The translations under genes and the position numbers were made by a program. The notes under the pieces are model-generated. The model was not told the origin of the DNA. It saw only the letters and a program-made list of their open reading frames with translations, and made no database searches. Shown here piece after piece: positions 5,704-6,250 of a stretch of 6,250 nucleotides of DNA; the stretch's first letter is position 1; every line of letters starts with the position of its first letter. The DNA lies in assembly GCA_050743625.1 (NCBI GenBank), contig JBOGED010000205.1:1-6250 (forward strand), written 5' to 3'. The stretch is from JBOGED01 sp050743625. Lineage in GTDB: Bacteria > Actinomycetota > Nitriliruptoria > Euzebyales > Egibacteraceae.

Positions 5704-6004
5704 TACGGGCTTCACCCGCCAGGAGGCCTGCAGCAATCCTGGAGCATGCGGAGGAAAGACCGTGGTTGAGCGGCCGACGCAGGCTCCTGCTCGCACGGCG
5801 GCCAGGCCTGTGGTCTTGTCACCGGCGGCTGCCGCGGACGGATCCTGGAGCGCTCATCCAGCGCCGACTCCCGTCTGCGGCTCGCAGGCGTCCATATCAC
5901 GCGGCCGTCCTCGACCGCTCCGTGGAACCGTACTCAGCTCGACCGTCTTGGAGCAGGTCGGTCAGCGTGTGCTAGGGCTCCTCTGTGGTTGAGATCTTTA
6001 CAGT
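5704..6004. other. Non-coding stretch without a supportable gene
   Basis: Open frames exist here on both strands (for example 5712-5900 minus and 5766-5975 plus), but their products are arginine/proline-rich, low in hydrophobic residues, lack a clear ribosome site and show no family motif, as expected of chance frames in GC-rich DNA. One detail: GCATGCGGAGGAAAG at 5744-5758 matches 14 of 15 bases of the right arm and centre of the palindrome at 131-162 (144-158). It may be a decayed family member. Otherwise nothing was recognised. Confidence 0.5.
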
Positions 6005-6038
6005 TGTGACAAGTTCACACGCTGTGACGGGCTTCACG
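6005..6038. promoter_or_regulatory. Two adjacent CRP/GlxR-like operator sites
   Basis: TGTGA-CAAGT-TCACA (6005-6019) is a perfect 5-bp inverted repeat with a 5-bp spacer. TGTGA-CGGGCT-TCACG (6023-6038) matches the CRP/GlxR consensus TGTGA-N6-TCACA at all but the last base. The two starts are 18 bp apart. The area is less GC-rich than its neighbours. They may control a gene beyond the right edge or be promoter-region remnants. The consensus is known for CRP-family regulators; binding here is inference. Confidence 0.45.
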
Positions 6039-6065
6039 CAACGTGAGCAAGACGCAAGTTGCGTG
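6035..6065. repeat. Overlapping inverted repeats CACGCAAC / GTTGCGTG
   Basis: CACGCAAC (6035-6042) pairs perfectly with GTTGCGTG (6058-6065) over a 15-nt spacer. An alternative palindrome ACGCAA-G-TTGCGT (6052-6064) uses the same right arm, and CACG-CAA-CGTG (6035-6045) uses the left one. The structures are mutually exclusive. It directly abuts the CRP-like sites and may be part of the same control region. Confidence 0.45.
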
Positions 6066-6174
6066 GGCGCAGCCCTCATTAGTGGCCCGTCGCCGAAATT
6101 CCTTTAACGCCGGACCGCACATCCCACGCCCGGGCCTCGCGGCGTTGCTCGTCGGTTACATATGCTCCCGATAT

Positions 6175-6205
6175 GCGCCCTCCTCGGCACAAGCGAGGAG
6201 GGCGC
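6175..6205. terminator. 12-bp-stem GC-rich hairpin
   Basis: GCGCCCTCCTCG (6175-6186) and CGAGGAGGGCGC (6194-6205) are exact reverse complements around a 7-nt loop GCACAAG. There is no T-run after it on the plus strand; on the minus strand it runs into ATATCGGGAGCATATG. It could terminate a minus-strand gene entering from beyond 6250, or be a leader hairpin for a plus-strand gene starting beyond the edge, since AAAGGA follows at 6227-6232. Confidence 0.5.
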
Positions 6206-6250
6206 AGATCGCACCCCGGACATTCAAAGGACTTCGCCGACGGACCACTA

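Noticed and set aside
5273..5992. Plus-strand frame of 239 codons opposite and beyond the exporter start
   Set aside because: Antisense to the exporter for a third of its length, runs through a palindrome, has low-complexity composition and no motif.

Overview
The window is GC-rich DNA (mostly G/C at third codon positions) from a bacterium, most likely a high-GC actinobacterium. The best clues are a large protein joining an XRE-type helix-turn-helix, a STAND NTPase and WD40 repeats, an architecture common in Actinomycetota, and the overall codon use. A Thermoleophilia/Solirubrobacterales-like host is possible, but that is a guess and the sequence does not prove it. No rRNA, tRNA, CRISPR array or intact transposase gene was seen.

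Layout. Positions 1-295 are non-coding and rich in palindromes. They include a 237-bp MITE-like element (45-281) with near-perfect 15-bp terminal inverted repeats, a TTA duplication and two large internal palindromes. Next, on the minus strand, is an unlisted 49-codon gene (296-445) for a tiny exported proline-rich peptide ending in Cys-Cys. An AT-richer leader (446-558) separates it from the dominant gene (559-4311, minus), a 1250-aa HTH / STAND ATPase / transmembrane / 14 x WD40 protein. Divergent from that gene is a second unlisted small gene (4466-4621, plus), encoding a 51-aa very basic helical protein. A strong hairpin (4719-4773) separates it from a convergent LysE/RhtB-type amino-acid exporter (4835-5500, minus).

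The right end (5501-6250) has no convincing gene. It holds another member of the palindrome family (5664-5703) and its possible decayed relative (5744-5758), two CRP/GlxR-like TGTGA...TCACA sites (6005-6038), overlapping inverted repeats (6035-6065) and a 12-bp-stem hairpin (6175-6205).

How it may work together (inference): the STAND-WD40 protein looks like a membrane-anchored signal sensor with a potential DNA-binding head. The exported peptide gene lies 113 bp downstream on the same strand and could be an output or ligand. The small basic protein shares the divergent intergenic region. The LysE exporter appears to be an independent housekeeping-type transporter. The dispersed palindromes look like a mobile or REP-like repeat family of this genome.
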